64,000 nucleotides of DNA from Anisodus tanguticus (Eukaryota; Streptophyta; Magnoliopsida; Solanales; Solanaceae). This document shows, in pieces, positions 1-10,542 of the stretch. Numbering within the stretch: position 1 is the first letter of the stretch; each line of letters starts with the position of its first letter. The position numbers were made by a program, and so were the translations under genes. The stretch lies in NCBI GenBank assembly GCA_034509755.1, contig CM067543.1, forward strand, positions 17,298,954 through 17,362,953, read 5' to 3'. The notes below the pieces were generated by a model, which did no database searches, was not told where the DNA came from, and saw only the letters and a program-made list of their open reading frames with translations.

Positions 1-31
1 TTTTTTTATACTGTTGTAAGTTTGTATGCAG

Positions 32-1325
32 ATGTCATCAAGTGGTAGTGATCGGGGTATAGGTAGAGGTCGAGGTCCTGGTAAGGGAGGTAGAGGTCCT
101 ACTAAGGAAAAAAAAATAAGACACCGATAGATCCTAATGATACTACTAGCCAGTCCATTCCTTCCGCTCTACATAAGCACTCTACCCCGCCTCCTAATTT
201 TATGTCTGGTTCAAGTATGCAGCCCCTTTCTGGCCAGTATGTCTACCCTACTCTACCACTTCAGTTTCCCCCATTTATCCATCCTACTTTTATGCCTACA
301 CTTATGTTTGTTGCACCACAAGGCTGCTCTCCTTCCACCTCAGTGACCCTGTCACTTTCACCTTCTCCATGACGTTCATGTCATGGCCTATCTAATTTGC
401 GCCTTAGAGATAGCATCTTTGATCCAGACTTGCAGTCATCGACACTAGCTCTGATCCAGAAATGGCATCGACACCTACATCTTCTCCTGCACCGGCATTT
501 TCACCTGGTCAAGATCTACATCCTGGAGATCTAGATATGATGGGTATAATTATGATCGTGCCTGAAGGAGTTGGATAAGATTATTTTTATTAATTTTTTA
601 TAATCCTCTTTTATGTGTTAACATTTTTATTGTATCATTGCAGGTATTATTCAGATTATGAGACTACAAAAGCAATTCTGGAGGTCGTTCAAAGGCTTTA
701 TGGCAATCGCTTTTATTCTTCACGGATTGTGATTCCATATGACACTCGACTGGCAATGTTTAATGATTTTAAGATATGTATCTTATTTTTAACTTTATAA
801 AGTTTTATTTAGTTATGTATATCATCTAACTTTAGTCATTTGGTTTGAAGATGATGTGTACATGGGATCCAAAAGACACCAACAGGGTTGCTAAGAACTT
901 CGAGAGGAAGGGGAGTGCAATATTGTCAGACCGGTTTTCGAGGGCTAGAAAGTATAAGAGGAAGCCCGAGTGGCTCACCGACGGATAATGGGAGAAACTT
1001 CAAGTATATTGGCGAACTCTTGAGTTCATTGCTAAGTTAGAGCAGGAAAAGGCTGCCCATGCATCCCAAAAAGGTGGCTCCTTGCACATTACAGGTGCAA
1101 GAAGTCAAGGGCATGTATCTATGAAAATGGTCAGTAATTTTACATGTTTAAAGTTATAAACGATAAATATGTTATTATTGAGTTATAAATTCTTTTTTGT
1201 AGAAAGATAAGACGGGATTTCTCCTTAGTCAAGATGAGCTCTTCCTAAAGACTCACGTAAAAAAAAGAATGAGTCGAATGAGGATGAATGGGTCAAACCT
1301 AGGGCTAAAGACACCTATGTAAGTA
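32..1325 (+). pseudogene. Ptta/En-Spm-type plant transposase-related gene, broken
   Basis: The first readable exon starts at an ATG at 32, just after a TTGTATGCAG-like acceptor, and has a Gly/Arg-rich start (RGRGPGKGGRG). One frame change near 115 leads into a Pro/Ser-rich stretch (to about 370). A second coding block (644-775) reads RYYSDYETTKAILEVVQRLY, and a third (about 850-1,133) has the WDP..TNRVAKNFERKG and RARKYKRKPEW pattern, followed by a basic/acidic helix and HITGARSQGH. A last block starts after an acceptor at about 1,201. This order (GR-rich head, proline-rich linker, W/K/R-rich core, 'GS..H' block) is typical of the plant Ptta/En-Spm transposase family (Transposase_24). Stops and frame changes, such as TAA at about 987 inside the third block, show it is not functional. 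The 5' end may lie outside the window. No CACTA termini were found. Confidence 0.55.
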
Positions 1326-2340
1326 ATTTTTTTAGTCTTTGAATAATTATGACATAAGTTTAATTGTTATATGTTTGGTATATACTAACTTTTATTTTTA
1401 AATGGGAAAAGGGTCAAATTTACCCTCCAACTATCGTTTATAGTTTAGATTTACCCTTCGTTAGAGTTTTGGTTCATATTTATTCCCCCCGTTAAGAAAC
1501 TTGTTACATTGCCCTTATTACTAACGGATTGTTGACTAGGGTCCCTTATCTATCCACATAGACGGCATGTGTATTTATAATTAGTCTATTATTTTATATC
1601 ATAACAATTAAATTTTTCCACGTAATTTCCTTTTTCTATAAAACATATACAATACCTAATCTTCATCTCCATCAAGTCACCACTTCCCCTTCTTCTTCTC
1701 CGCCACTATCATCATCGTTCACTGCCCTCCACCACCGAAGGCTAATTTACTAAAACTTAACCCATTACTTTACCACTTTTTTACCCAAACACATTACTTC
1801 GTAACTCTTCTATATATCCATATTTTTTGGAAGGATGGTTCTCAGTAAAACCAAAGAAATAATTACATTATTACAAGATGTCCCTTCTCTTCTCTCCTTC
1901 TACACCTATTTTTAAAAATAAAATGTTAGCCCATGTGATTAATAAAATGATGATGCTATTTGGACAAAATTTTGTGGGCAGAATTTGGGCAGAAAAAGTG
2001 AAATGTCATAGATTTTCTTAACAGCCAAAAATTAATTAAGAAAATGTGGTTAAGGATGACTTTTAAGCTTAACTAAGCTTCCTAAGCACGCCGCCAGTTT
2101 GCATTGATCGAGGTTGACTTGTTCAATTAAATATATTTATTTTTATTTTTCCTATATGTATTACTTATTAATGTTTTATTTTCCGTATACATACATGTAT
2201 GATACATCAATATGTATACTCTATATTAGAATTTTCCCTCCATTTTTTCACTTGACTTATAGATCTTCCTCACCTCATCACACAAACTCAGCCTCCATAA
2301 AGCTATCTATTGTTATTAAGTTTGTGTTCTTACATAAAAA
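1326..2340. other. AT-rich intergenic DNA with a dispersed-repeat end
   Basis: No gene is supported here. The segment from about 1,402 (GGGAAAAGGGTCAAATTTACC) to about 1,530 resembles the end of a widespread plant non-autonomous DNA transposon, but I could not find a matching far end. The rest is A/T-rich with short pyrimidine tracts (1,680-1,720). Just before the FAR1-like gene there are TATA-like stretches at about 2,130-2,230. Confidence 0.4.
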
Positions 2341-5144
2341 ATGGACCTCAACGAAGATCATATTAGGATTGCGGTATACGGGTATCTAGGGTTGACATCG
2401 GAAGACAACTTGATCAATGAATATAATGAGTTCAATACTGATTCAGTTGGCAGTCACAATGGTGAGGATGATACACACATGGATGGACAATATGAAGAGA
2501 CATATGCTTATAATAGAGAATCGGATAAAGTGTACTCTTATGAGAGAATATTAGCAGGCCCAATGAGAGATCAGTTTTTCAAATTTTCTGAATCGGTGTT
2601 TCATTTCTATAAAAGGCATGCAAAAATGAGAGGATTTTTTGCGTTGAAAAGAACACTTTCTTCTTATTATGCTTTTTTTGTTTGTGATAAGTCTATAAAA
2701 CTAACTAATCAAAAACACACTAAGAGGATTGGATGCGAGGCAAGAGTTAATGTCGTAAGGAAGTGAGATGGTTCATGGATGGTCACTAAGGTGTGTAGAG
2801 ACCATATTCATCAATTGAACTCTAGCCTATCACGGCATATGGCTTGACACATATCTATTAGTAAATCTGTGAAGAGGATTCTTGAAGATGATGACAGAGC
2901 TGGCTTAAGACCTTGAAAGAGCGTGAGACTTTTAGTGGTTCAATCTGGTGGGCCAAAAAATATGGGTTGTACCTCAAAATACTGTAGAAACTATATTGAA
3001 AAACAAAGGAGGTTAACAATGCTACGAGGTGATGCAAACGCTTTATGCCGGTTCTTTAGTGACATGCAGACAAAGGATAGTGAATTTTACTACTCCATGG
3101 AGATAGATGGTGCTGGTAGGATTAAGAGCATTGTATGGGTTCACTCACACTATAAATATTCATATGAGGAGTTCGGTGATGTAATATGCTACGATATAAC
3201 TTATCTTGTGAATATGTATAACATGCCATTTGCTTATTTTGTTGGTATTAATCATCACGGTTAGTATATACTTTTGGGATATGCTCTTCTTACAAATTAG
3301 GATGTTCTACAATACAAGATTATTTTCCATAAATGGAAAAATGCCATGAATAATGTTGCTCCAAAGGCTATCTTGACTAACCAATGTGACAGCATTAAGG
3401 CAGGTGTTAGTGAAGTGTTTGAAAAAATACTTCACAGATATTATATTTGGCACATATTCACTAAGTTTCCTATGCGTCTAAAGGTGACGGATGGTCAATA
3501 TAAAGTGGCGAAGAATAATTCAAGAGCATTGTACTTGGTAGCATTACCACTGAAGAGTTCAATCATAGGTGGGGTGTGTTTGTTGAGAATATGGATAAGA
3601 ATGAAGTGATTGGTTTAGTAAATTATATTCAGAAAGGGAAAATGGGTGCCAATATACCTGAATAACTACTTATGGGCTTGGATGTTATCGACACAAAGAA
3701 GTGAGGGAATGCATGCCTTCTTCGACGGATTTATCAACAATAGGAGCATGATGAAATAGTTTGTTCAGTAGTATGAGTTAGAATTTATGAGAAAGCATTG
3801 GCATCTGAGTATACGTCTTGTTACACTAAGACAAGATGTTAATCACGGTTCTCGTAGGAGGCGCAACTCCAAGCTGCTTTTACCCGCAGAATGTTTGAAA
3901 TTTTTCAATGTGAGTTAAAGAGGTTATTTCACTGTGATTTAAGCCTAGTATATAATAAGCCATTCGTGGACAGAGTGGAGAAGTATGACATAACAGATGC
4001 CTCAATTAAAAATGATTTGTATGGGAATCAATTTGTTTTCAGGGTTAAACACACACTATATAGCGAACATTTTGAGTGCAATTGCAAATCATTTGAATCA
4101 AAATGGATTGTTTGTTTCATACTTAAGGTGATGGCATATAAGAAGACCAAACTATTCAACGAGAGGTATTTTTTGATAAGGTGGAGAAAAGGTGTTGTTC
4201 GACACCGCCTGAAAAAATTCTTTCTTAGAGGTTACCTGCATATGATGGATGAGTACAAGAAGTATAAGGAGTTAATGACAAATTTTAATGAGGCATGTAA
4301 TATTTCATTGGACAATTACATTAGGGTACAATTTGCTAGCTCAAGATTATTAGATTTTCTTAATGATCTTTCTAATTTTGATCACGATATGATACAAGAG
4401 GTTACGCAAAATGGGTTGACTTTATCAGGAAATAATGGAAATGATCATATACCAAACCCTACACCAAATCTTGTACCAAATGGAGGAAATTATCATATAT
4501 CAAATCCTATACTAAATGGACCATCACCAAATTTTTTTGACCCTGGAGTGCATCATTCACGTGGAAGGCCAAAGGAAATACGATATAAACCACCAATTGA
4601 AGTCTTATATAGTTCTTTCGAATGAGGGGTGTGTGATACAATGCTAGTAGGGGTGGAGGCAGGGTTGTAGGAGGAAGAAAGACTTCACAAGATGGAGGAA
4701 GAGGTAGAGGAAGAGGAACATCACAAGATGGAGGAAGAGGCAGAGACAGAGGTGCAAAGAAATGACCCATCGGTTTCACCAGAGCAACAAATGAGGTACA
4801 GTTTTTCATTACCACTTTCATTTTAACGTCATTGGACTACTTGTCTTAGCATTGAATTTGGTCTAACACACATTGCAGAAAAATAATGATGTATTATAAC
4901 AATACGGAGGAAGAGGAAGAGGCAGAGGCAGAGGTGCAAAGGGACCGCGCAACACTACAAGAGTAAGAAATGAGGTACTACATTGCATACTCAATTTAAC
5001 TTAATTAACGTCATTGGAAATAACATAGATTAAGTTTGATTTTCCCAAACTCCTCTTTCAAAAAAATGATGATGGAATGTCACAACATGTGGGGTCGTCT
5101 GATCTGAATCTCTGTAGCCAAGAAGACTCACTCTTTGAATACTA
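2341..5144 (+). pseudogene. FAR1-related / MULE transposase gene, broken
   Basis: The ATG at 2,341 opens an acidic N-terminus followed by a FAR1-type DNA-binding domain (FSESVFHFYKRHAKMRGF, then KRIGCEAR). Next come the linker H.LNSSLSRHMA, the KSVKRILEDDDRAGLRP segment, and the MULE DDE core (GDVICYDITYLVNMYNMPFA, then VGINHHG, ILTNQCDSIK and WHIFTKFP). STQRSEGMHAFFDGF follows, then a C-terminal SWIM-like zinc finger in which CNC is present but the final His is replaced (KWIVCFILKV). The tail has two Gly/Arg-rich exon-like units (about 4,660-4,765 and 4,890-4,975) and a plausible last exon ending at the stop near 5,144. In-frame stops lie near 2,764, 2,842, 2,914, 3,262 and 3,298, and a frame change lies between 3,607 and 3,891. 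This is a decayed mobile-element or FAR1-family (FRS) copy; FAR1/FHY3 proteins themselves derive from MULE transposases. The long shared frame up to 3,607 suggests fairly recent decay. Confidence 0.8.
4660..4975 (+). repeat. Gly/Arg-codon repeat units (GGAAGAGG-type)
   Basis: Purine-rich units of GGAGGAAGAGG/AGAGGCAGAGG occur in two blocks, 4,660-4,760 and 4,900-4,945. Each is followed by GGTGCAAAG and, further on, by ATGAG|GTAC donor-like sites. They look like duplicated exons encoding GRGRG repeats at the end of the FAR1-like gene. Confidence 0.5.
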
Positions 5145-6447
5145 AATTTGTTTGGAAGGAATACTTGAAAGAATGCTTTAATTCATATATTACAGTTATT
5201 GAGGTTATTGTTCTCAATTGTATTCTACTTTCCTGTGCTTAATAGATGTTGTTCAATTCTCAATATGTGAAGGGAGTTGATAAATTAAAAAATTCTATAA
5301 CGTCTTTGGTTAATGCGTCATGTTGTACCATCCAAATGATCAAACAGCACAAATCATATAAGTGAAGGCATGGCTGACCCATCAGTTAATATGTGTGACG
5401 TATCAATAAAAAAATAGCATGATCGACTGATTTGGTTGACGAATCAATAATTATTGTAAGAAGATCAAACATGAAAAAACTCATGAGCGAGGGTATGGTT
5501 GACCCATCATGAAATGTTGTATGAAGGTTCAACCATATAATAACAGGGACACACCAACAAGCTTCAAGATTAATGTTGTTTAAAATAAACAAAAGCAAAC
5601 AAGACAGGACATTTGATTACACAACGTGAATATACCACTACAAACCCAAAACCTGTAACAACTTCATTTAGACGAACGTTTAAACGATCGACACTATTTT
5701 TCACAGAACTCATGCGGCACATAAACAATGTGTTGGTATCATCAAAACGTGCGAGGATATTTCCTTAGTCACGGATAACGTGCTCCATATTTTTTTTGAG
5801 CACACAAGTCTTCACACAAGAGAAGAAAAAATGGAGAATGAGAAGAACAAAGGAAGAATGTGGACAACATATATAACCAAGAGAACTTTTTCCCTAAGCA
5901 CCCCTAGCTAATGGCCTTCAAGCCTTGGTATATGGTTTTTTCTTGCTAGTCGCAGACTCACCCAGTGATTCATGAATTCAATAACACAATTAATAGGGTT
6001 GTTCGTAAGTCCATTTAAATGCGTCTACACATAAGGTCAGTTTTTGATAAGGTTGTTTATATGCATCTATAAGGTCCCTTAAATCTACATTTATCCTCAT
6101 TTTTTTCAATTAAAATGATATAAGGTATATGTCCCTTAAATCCAAAAATATTTATTTATTAGTTGACTCATAAGTAGATACAAAATGAAGGTTCAACCAT
6201 CCAACATCAAGTTACTATCAAAAAATTAAGGAGATAAATATTACTAGTAGTACAAATATATAGGAACATATGATTGAATAACTTACCATTATGAATATTA
6301 ACATTCAAAATACATAAGGGGGTTGGGGTTTCCAAAAGCACCATACAAAACAAACACATCTACCATAAGATCACCAACAAAAACAAACACATATACCATA
6401 AGTCCATACTAGAACAAGCGCTAACTAGAAAAACAACAACAAATAGC
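5145..6447. other. Motif-rich non-coding DNA downstream of the FAR1-like gene
   Basis: No gene is supported. The stretch holds several copies or half-copies of a GTTGACCCATCA-type motif: 5,371-5,407, 5,433-5,447 and 5,496-5,536. The last forms its own inverted repeat (ATGGTTGACCC ... GGTTCAACCAT). Further AAGGTTCAACCATCC-like half-sites occur at about 6,187. The same motif sits in the tandem repeats at 8.2-10.5, 20.8, 32.3-33.5 and 36.4-36.7 kb. Confidence 0.5.
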
Positions 6448-6699
6448 CTAAATCAAGATTGGTGGAGGATGGGTAGGAGTGACATATTTATCATCATCAA
6501 TATGAAATGATCCCAGGACACCACAGTTCATTCCATCCATTCTCCATGCCACATCATCCAGTCGGTCACTCAACTATTGATGACGTTCCAGGAGATCTCT
6601 ACACTGCGTGTCTATTATATTCACCTTTTCATTAAGGTCATCAAAATGATCGTCGATGCTCTCCATCATTTTGTCAGTGCGCCTAAGAATTGTCTCCAT
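6448..6699 (-). pseudogene. small coiled-coil protein gene, one internal stop
   Basis: Starting at the ATG at 6,699, 84 codons read METILRRTDKMMESIDDHF and continue as a heptad-like helix (DLNEKVNIIDTQCRDLLERH). A single TAG is followed in the same frame by LSDRLDDVAWRMDGMN, and the protein ends in a proline-rich tail (HPPPILI). I do not recognise a named family. Size, coiled-coil core and Pro-rich end resemble the remnants at 7,175-7,436, 21,085-21,339 and 22,229-22,548, and all lie next to GTTGACC-type motif repeats. I infer accessory or captured genes of one element family; the function is unknown. Confidence 0.45.
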
Positions 6700-7174
6700 T
6701 TTTTCCCTATGGAATCAAATCAAAATAAAATTATGGATTCAACGAGTAAAAAAATAAAAAGGAAGTTAGTATAAATGGAACTGTGAAGGAAACAAATAAA
6801 GTAGGATACCTGATTGAGTAGAGCTTCAATAGACCCTAGAGCACGAGGGTAAAAAGAGAAAGTCGGTGAATAAAGAAGATGAGAACAAACCCACATTAAA
6901 TAGGGGGAAAAGTGCAACCGGCAACTTAAACGATGCAGCCGGTCTCTATTAAGAAGACTTTTCATTTCTTTTGACAAGACATTTAATTAATAATTATCAA
7001 AAAATTTTAAATAATACTAATAAAATATTTAGGTAAAAAATATATTATTTAAAAGATCCAAGTAACCATAAAAAATCAGAAAATTCATTAATTAACATTA
7101 AATTTCCTCTGTAAAAGAACATCATAATACTTGGACATTACAAATCACATACTACTAAGGACTATGCAAAAAAA

Positions 7175-7436
7175 CTAAATAATGTCTTTCAAACTCCCAG
7201 ATGCAGTTGAGGTCTGTGGATCAGTCTTAATCTGGATCCCACAGTTAGAGAAAATTATGTCCAACCTAGTAGCAACATATTCCAACGTTGAGATCAGTAA
7301 TCTTGGCTACGAGATACTTGATCCACATGACGAGTGAGTGTGGCAAGGTCAATACGAAGCTCTTGAATCTGCATAACAAAGTTGTTCAGCGGAATGTTGA
7401 TGGAATAGATGTGCACTTTTCCTTGAGATGACGCCA
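7175..7436 (-). pseudogene. small coiled-coil protein gene, frameshifted
   Basis: The ATG at 7,436 starts MASSQGKVHIYSINIPLNN, then a helical stretch (VMQIQELRIDLATLTRHVDQV). One frame change near 7,295 leads to LEYVATRLDIIFSNCGIQIK and a Ser/Thr-rich tail ending at a stop at 7,175. It is short, degenerate and not assigned to a named family. The middle (IQELRIDLATLTRHVDQV) resembles LSHQIGTLRNQVDEIMELL in the remnant at 21,085. A TATATATA stretch lies about 180 bp upstream (7,611-7,625). Confidence 0.4.
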
Positions 7437-8157
7437 TTTTTGGTATGGGTTGATACATTGTATAACTTCAAAATTACAACAAAAGATATCGTTAGCAGAA
7501 AATTAGTAAGGATAATACAACTAAGAAAGACAATTACCCTTTGATTTGAAAAGACCTTCTTTCAATACTGAGAAGAAAAGATTGTGCTGAGATTTTGATG
7601 ATCTCGTTGTGATGATTATATATAGTGGCGGCATAGAATAGTACTGTGTATTTAGCATCAAGAATTGTCTATCATAATTGAAATCGATTAAATAAATCAT
7701 GCCTAGCCAATAAAAATCGGATCTGTTATTCAAAATTATCGCATCATTATGTATGCCTGGGAACTGATACTCGTGAAATTAACTCAAGTGTTAAATTTTC
7801 CCAACAAATGAATTAGTTTCCCTCCTATCAGATTCTAGGGTTAACCTTCACTCTAATCCATCATAGTTTTTAAGCTTTCATTTAGTGTGTCATGTGTAGC
7901 ATATTGTTGAAAAATATATATTAATAACATGTACATATATGATTACAAATGCTACTTACTCTTTTAAATAAGCATCCATAAACGTATCTCAAAGAAAAAT
8001 ATTATAGTAGTGCTTATAGTTAACATTAAATTGATTTCATAATAAAATCAACTAAATTATGAAATCCTTTGTGTTGGTTAATTAATCCTCATAAACAAAC
8101 ATAGTGTGACATAGATATACCACCAAAAAGGTTAATAATATTATAGTGTTTAACTCT
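7437..8157. other. AT-rich DNA, no gene seen
   Basis: Non-coding AT-rich sequence. The TATATATA run at 7,611-7,625 could be the promoter of the minus-strand remnant ending at 7,175. Nothing else can be supported. Confidence 0.4.
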
Positions 8158-8633
8158 TAATTCTCTAAATTTTCCAAGGACATTGTCTTGCTTGATCATC
8201 AGGTTTGACGATTTGACGGATCAACCAAGATGTAATGATTATAGCATGGGTTGGATTAAGTCCCATATTGATGCTCACAACATACTATTTGAGTGTTTAT
8301 AATGGATAACTATCATTGATGTGTTCAGTAATGGAGCTTTGGGTAGTCTCATTGGCTATGGAGATGGCTTGACATAGCATCAAAGGGCGCCATTGCGGCT
8401 AACCCAAATGCTCCATTACTGATTTTAGTTTATACATTCAAATTTCTTTTTAAAAAAAATTAAAGTTATGTGAGAACAGCTGTAACAAAAAGGTTGAACT
8501 CTTAATTCTCTAAATTTTCTAAGGACAAATTGTCTTAGTTGACCATCAGATATGACGATTTGATAGATAAACCAAGATGTACTTATTATAGCAGGGGTTG
8601 GATTAAGTCCCACACCGATGCTCAGAACATAGT
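8158..8633. repeat. Tandem repeat array, unit 1 and first part of unit 2
   Basis: A unit beginning CTTAATTCTCTAAATTTTC (about 8,158) restarts at about 8,497, a period of about 340 bp. It contains the bipartite motif (8,191-8,232 and 8,534-8,579), then a shared segment with GGATTAAGTCCCA, GTTTATAATGG, TTCAGTAATGGAG and GCTAACCCAAATG. Unit 2 is cut at 8,633 by a solo LTR and resumes at 10,275. Unit 3 begins near 10,390 and is cut by a second LTR element. Confidence 0.85.
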
Positions 8634-10274
8634 TGATGTAAATCAGCCCGCGGACTTAAACTCTCAACCAAAGCCGAGAAGGGCTTTACCATGATGCCAA
8701 CAATGGCACGTCGTTCCACACTTAGATGCCTAACATGGCATGGAAAATGGAATGGCGTTGGAGTTTCACATGAAGATCTAGGAAGCAAGTTTTATTCGGT
8801 CTTTGTATGTAGGTCTTGATCGAAGACCATGTTTTCTTTTAGCTTGTCCTGATATCTTAGCTTAGCTTAGGACATAGTATAGCATGTAAATAACTCCTAG
8901 CTCTCATTAGAACACAATTAATATGCTATAGGAAAGGACAAGTAGGCCACGTAATGAGGTGACAAAGCCGAGAATGACAAGGTGGCAAGGACAAGAGGCA
9001 TCTAGAAATTGGAGATTTCAAGGAGAGACTTTATGAACTAACAAGTTCATGAAGTTGGCTACATTGAAGAGCTCAAAATCGGCCAAGGGGAAGTACAAGT
9101 GTTGGTCGAATTGATCATCCAAACAAATACCAAGAATGGAAGTTTCCAACACATTCCAAGAAGATGAGGTTGTTGGAAGAATTTATGAGATAACAAATTC
9201 ATGAATGTGGTTACATGGGAAACCTCAATCTCGGCCTAGAGAAGAGGAAGAGGAGGCCGAAACACCTTGGTCTCCAAGCCACTCCAAATTCGTTCACACT
9301 AGGCCGAACTCCCAAGAAATTTGTGTCCTTTGTCTTCTTCTAGAATAGTCCATTTTGTACTATAAATAGAGGCCATAGGCCACTGTAAAATTCAGAGTTG
9401 GTTGATATATAAATGTGAGTTTTTACTCAATAGCTAACTGTATTCACTTGTGTGTGTCTACTTTTAGTTGGTCCTTGTGTGGGCCTTAGTTCTTGCGTGA
9501 GCCAAACCCCTTGGTGTAAGTTTAGCTAAGACTTGTGTGACTTAGTTGAACCCAAGGTAAGGTCCCTTTGGTGTAAGTCTTGATTAGGATATTGTGACCT
9601 AATCAATACCCAAGCTCGAGGAACCCCCTTAGTGGTAAGAGAATGTTGAACTGTGTGGACCAACCTAGCCTAAGCTTCGGGTTACTAAAATGGCTTCCGA
9701 CCACCCTCACGTGCCTAATTCACGGGTTTGTACTTAGCAACCCCGGTCTTAACCTTGTGGAATTTTTCACCATCTCCTTGGTGTCAGCTCAGGCAGTAAA
9801 ACCCACGTGTCTCTATCCTTGGGATCATCGACCGCACTTCACTACAACCACAACAACCAAACACTTAACCTAAAACCGTACCAACGAACACTTGGTGTGT
9901 GTCCGGATTGTAATTCGCTTTCCGTGTTCATTCCTCGTCCAAACAACTTCAATCCTTTCACTACCACATCCCAAAACACTTCCCTAATATCCACTACAAA
10001 GGCCTCCAACCGAAACCCCACAAATACAATCGTCGAATCCCAACAACATTAAATTGTTCGCATAATACACCCTGCCGAGAACCTCACTGGTTCAGTTCTG
10101 TTCCATGGCCTTTCCACTATCAAACCACCAAGTTCTGATCACCAACACAACCCTTAACGTGTCAACAACACCCCCATAAAATGCCTTGACCCAACTCCAT
10201 CAATTTTTGCGTCAACTTATTCCCTGCCAAACTCAGCTCCACTTACCCTCACTCACCTCTTTGTACTTATATCA
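8634..10274. mobile_element. Solo LTR with perfect 5-bp target-site duplication
   Basis: The 1,641-bp insert begins TGATGTAAATC and ends TTATATCA (TG...CA). It is flanked on both sides by ATAGT (8,629-8,633 and 10,275-10,279). Removing it plus one ATAGT restores the tandem unit seen intact at about 8,260-8,310 (ACAACATA.TATTTGAGTGTTTATAATGG). Inside, TATAAATAGAGG (about 9,361-9,372) is a good promoter TATA, followed by repeated 'TTGGTGTAAG' stretches as in a transcribed LTR leader. It has no coding domain and no second LTR, so it is best read as a solo LTR. The retrotransposon family is not recognised. Confidence 0.8.
9361..9372 (+). promoter_or_regulatory. TATA box of the solo LTR
   Basis: TATAAATAGAGG is a near-consensus plant TATA element within the LTR. 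It suggests that the retrotransposon was transcribed on the plus strand. Confidence 0.5.
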
Positions 10275-10542
10275 ATAGTATTTGAGTATTTATAATGGCT
10301 AAATATCATTGTTGGGTTCAGTGATGGAGCATTGGGTGGTGTCATTGGCTAGTGACATGGTTTGTCAGAGCATCTAGGGGGTGCTTGAACTCATAATTCA
10401 CTAAATTTTCTAAGGACAAATTGTCTTAATTGACCATCAGATGTGACGATTTGACGGATCAACCAAGATGTACTTATTACATCAGGAATTGGATTAATTC
10501 CCACATCGATACTCACAACATAGTATTTGATTGTTTATAATA
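10275..10542. repeat. Tandem array: end of unit 2 and start of unit 3
   Basis: Continuation of the array after the solo LTR (TAGTATTTGAGTATTTATAATGG at about 10,276). Unit 3 starts near 10,390 and carries a clean motif copy (10,425-10,470: CTTAATTGACCATCAG ... TTGACGGATCAACCAAG). It is interrupted at 10,542 and resumes at 20,269. Confidence 0.85.

Noticed and set aside
1402..2340. A complete non-autonomous DNA element starting GGGAAAAGGGTCAAATTT
   Set aside because: Only one end is recognisable; no inverted partner or TSD could be found.
9643..10052. Two overlapping plus-strand ORFs (76 and 81 codons)
   Set aside because: Inside the solo LTR, different frames, no motif; probably LTR leader sequence rather than a gene.
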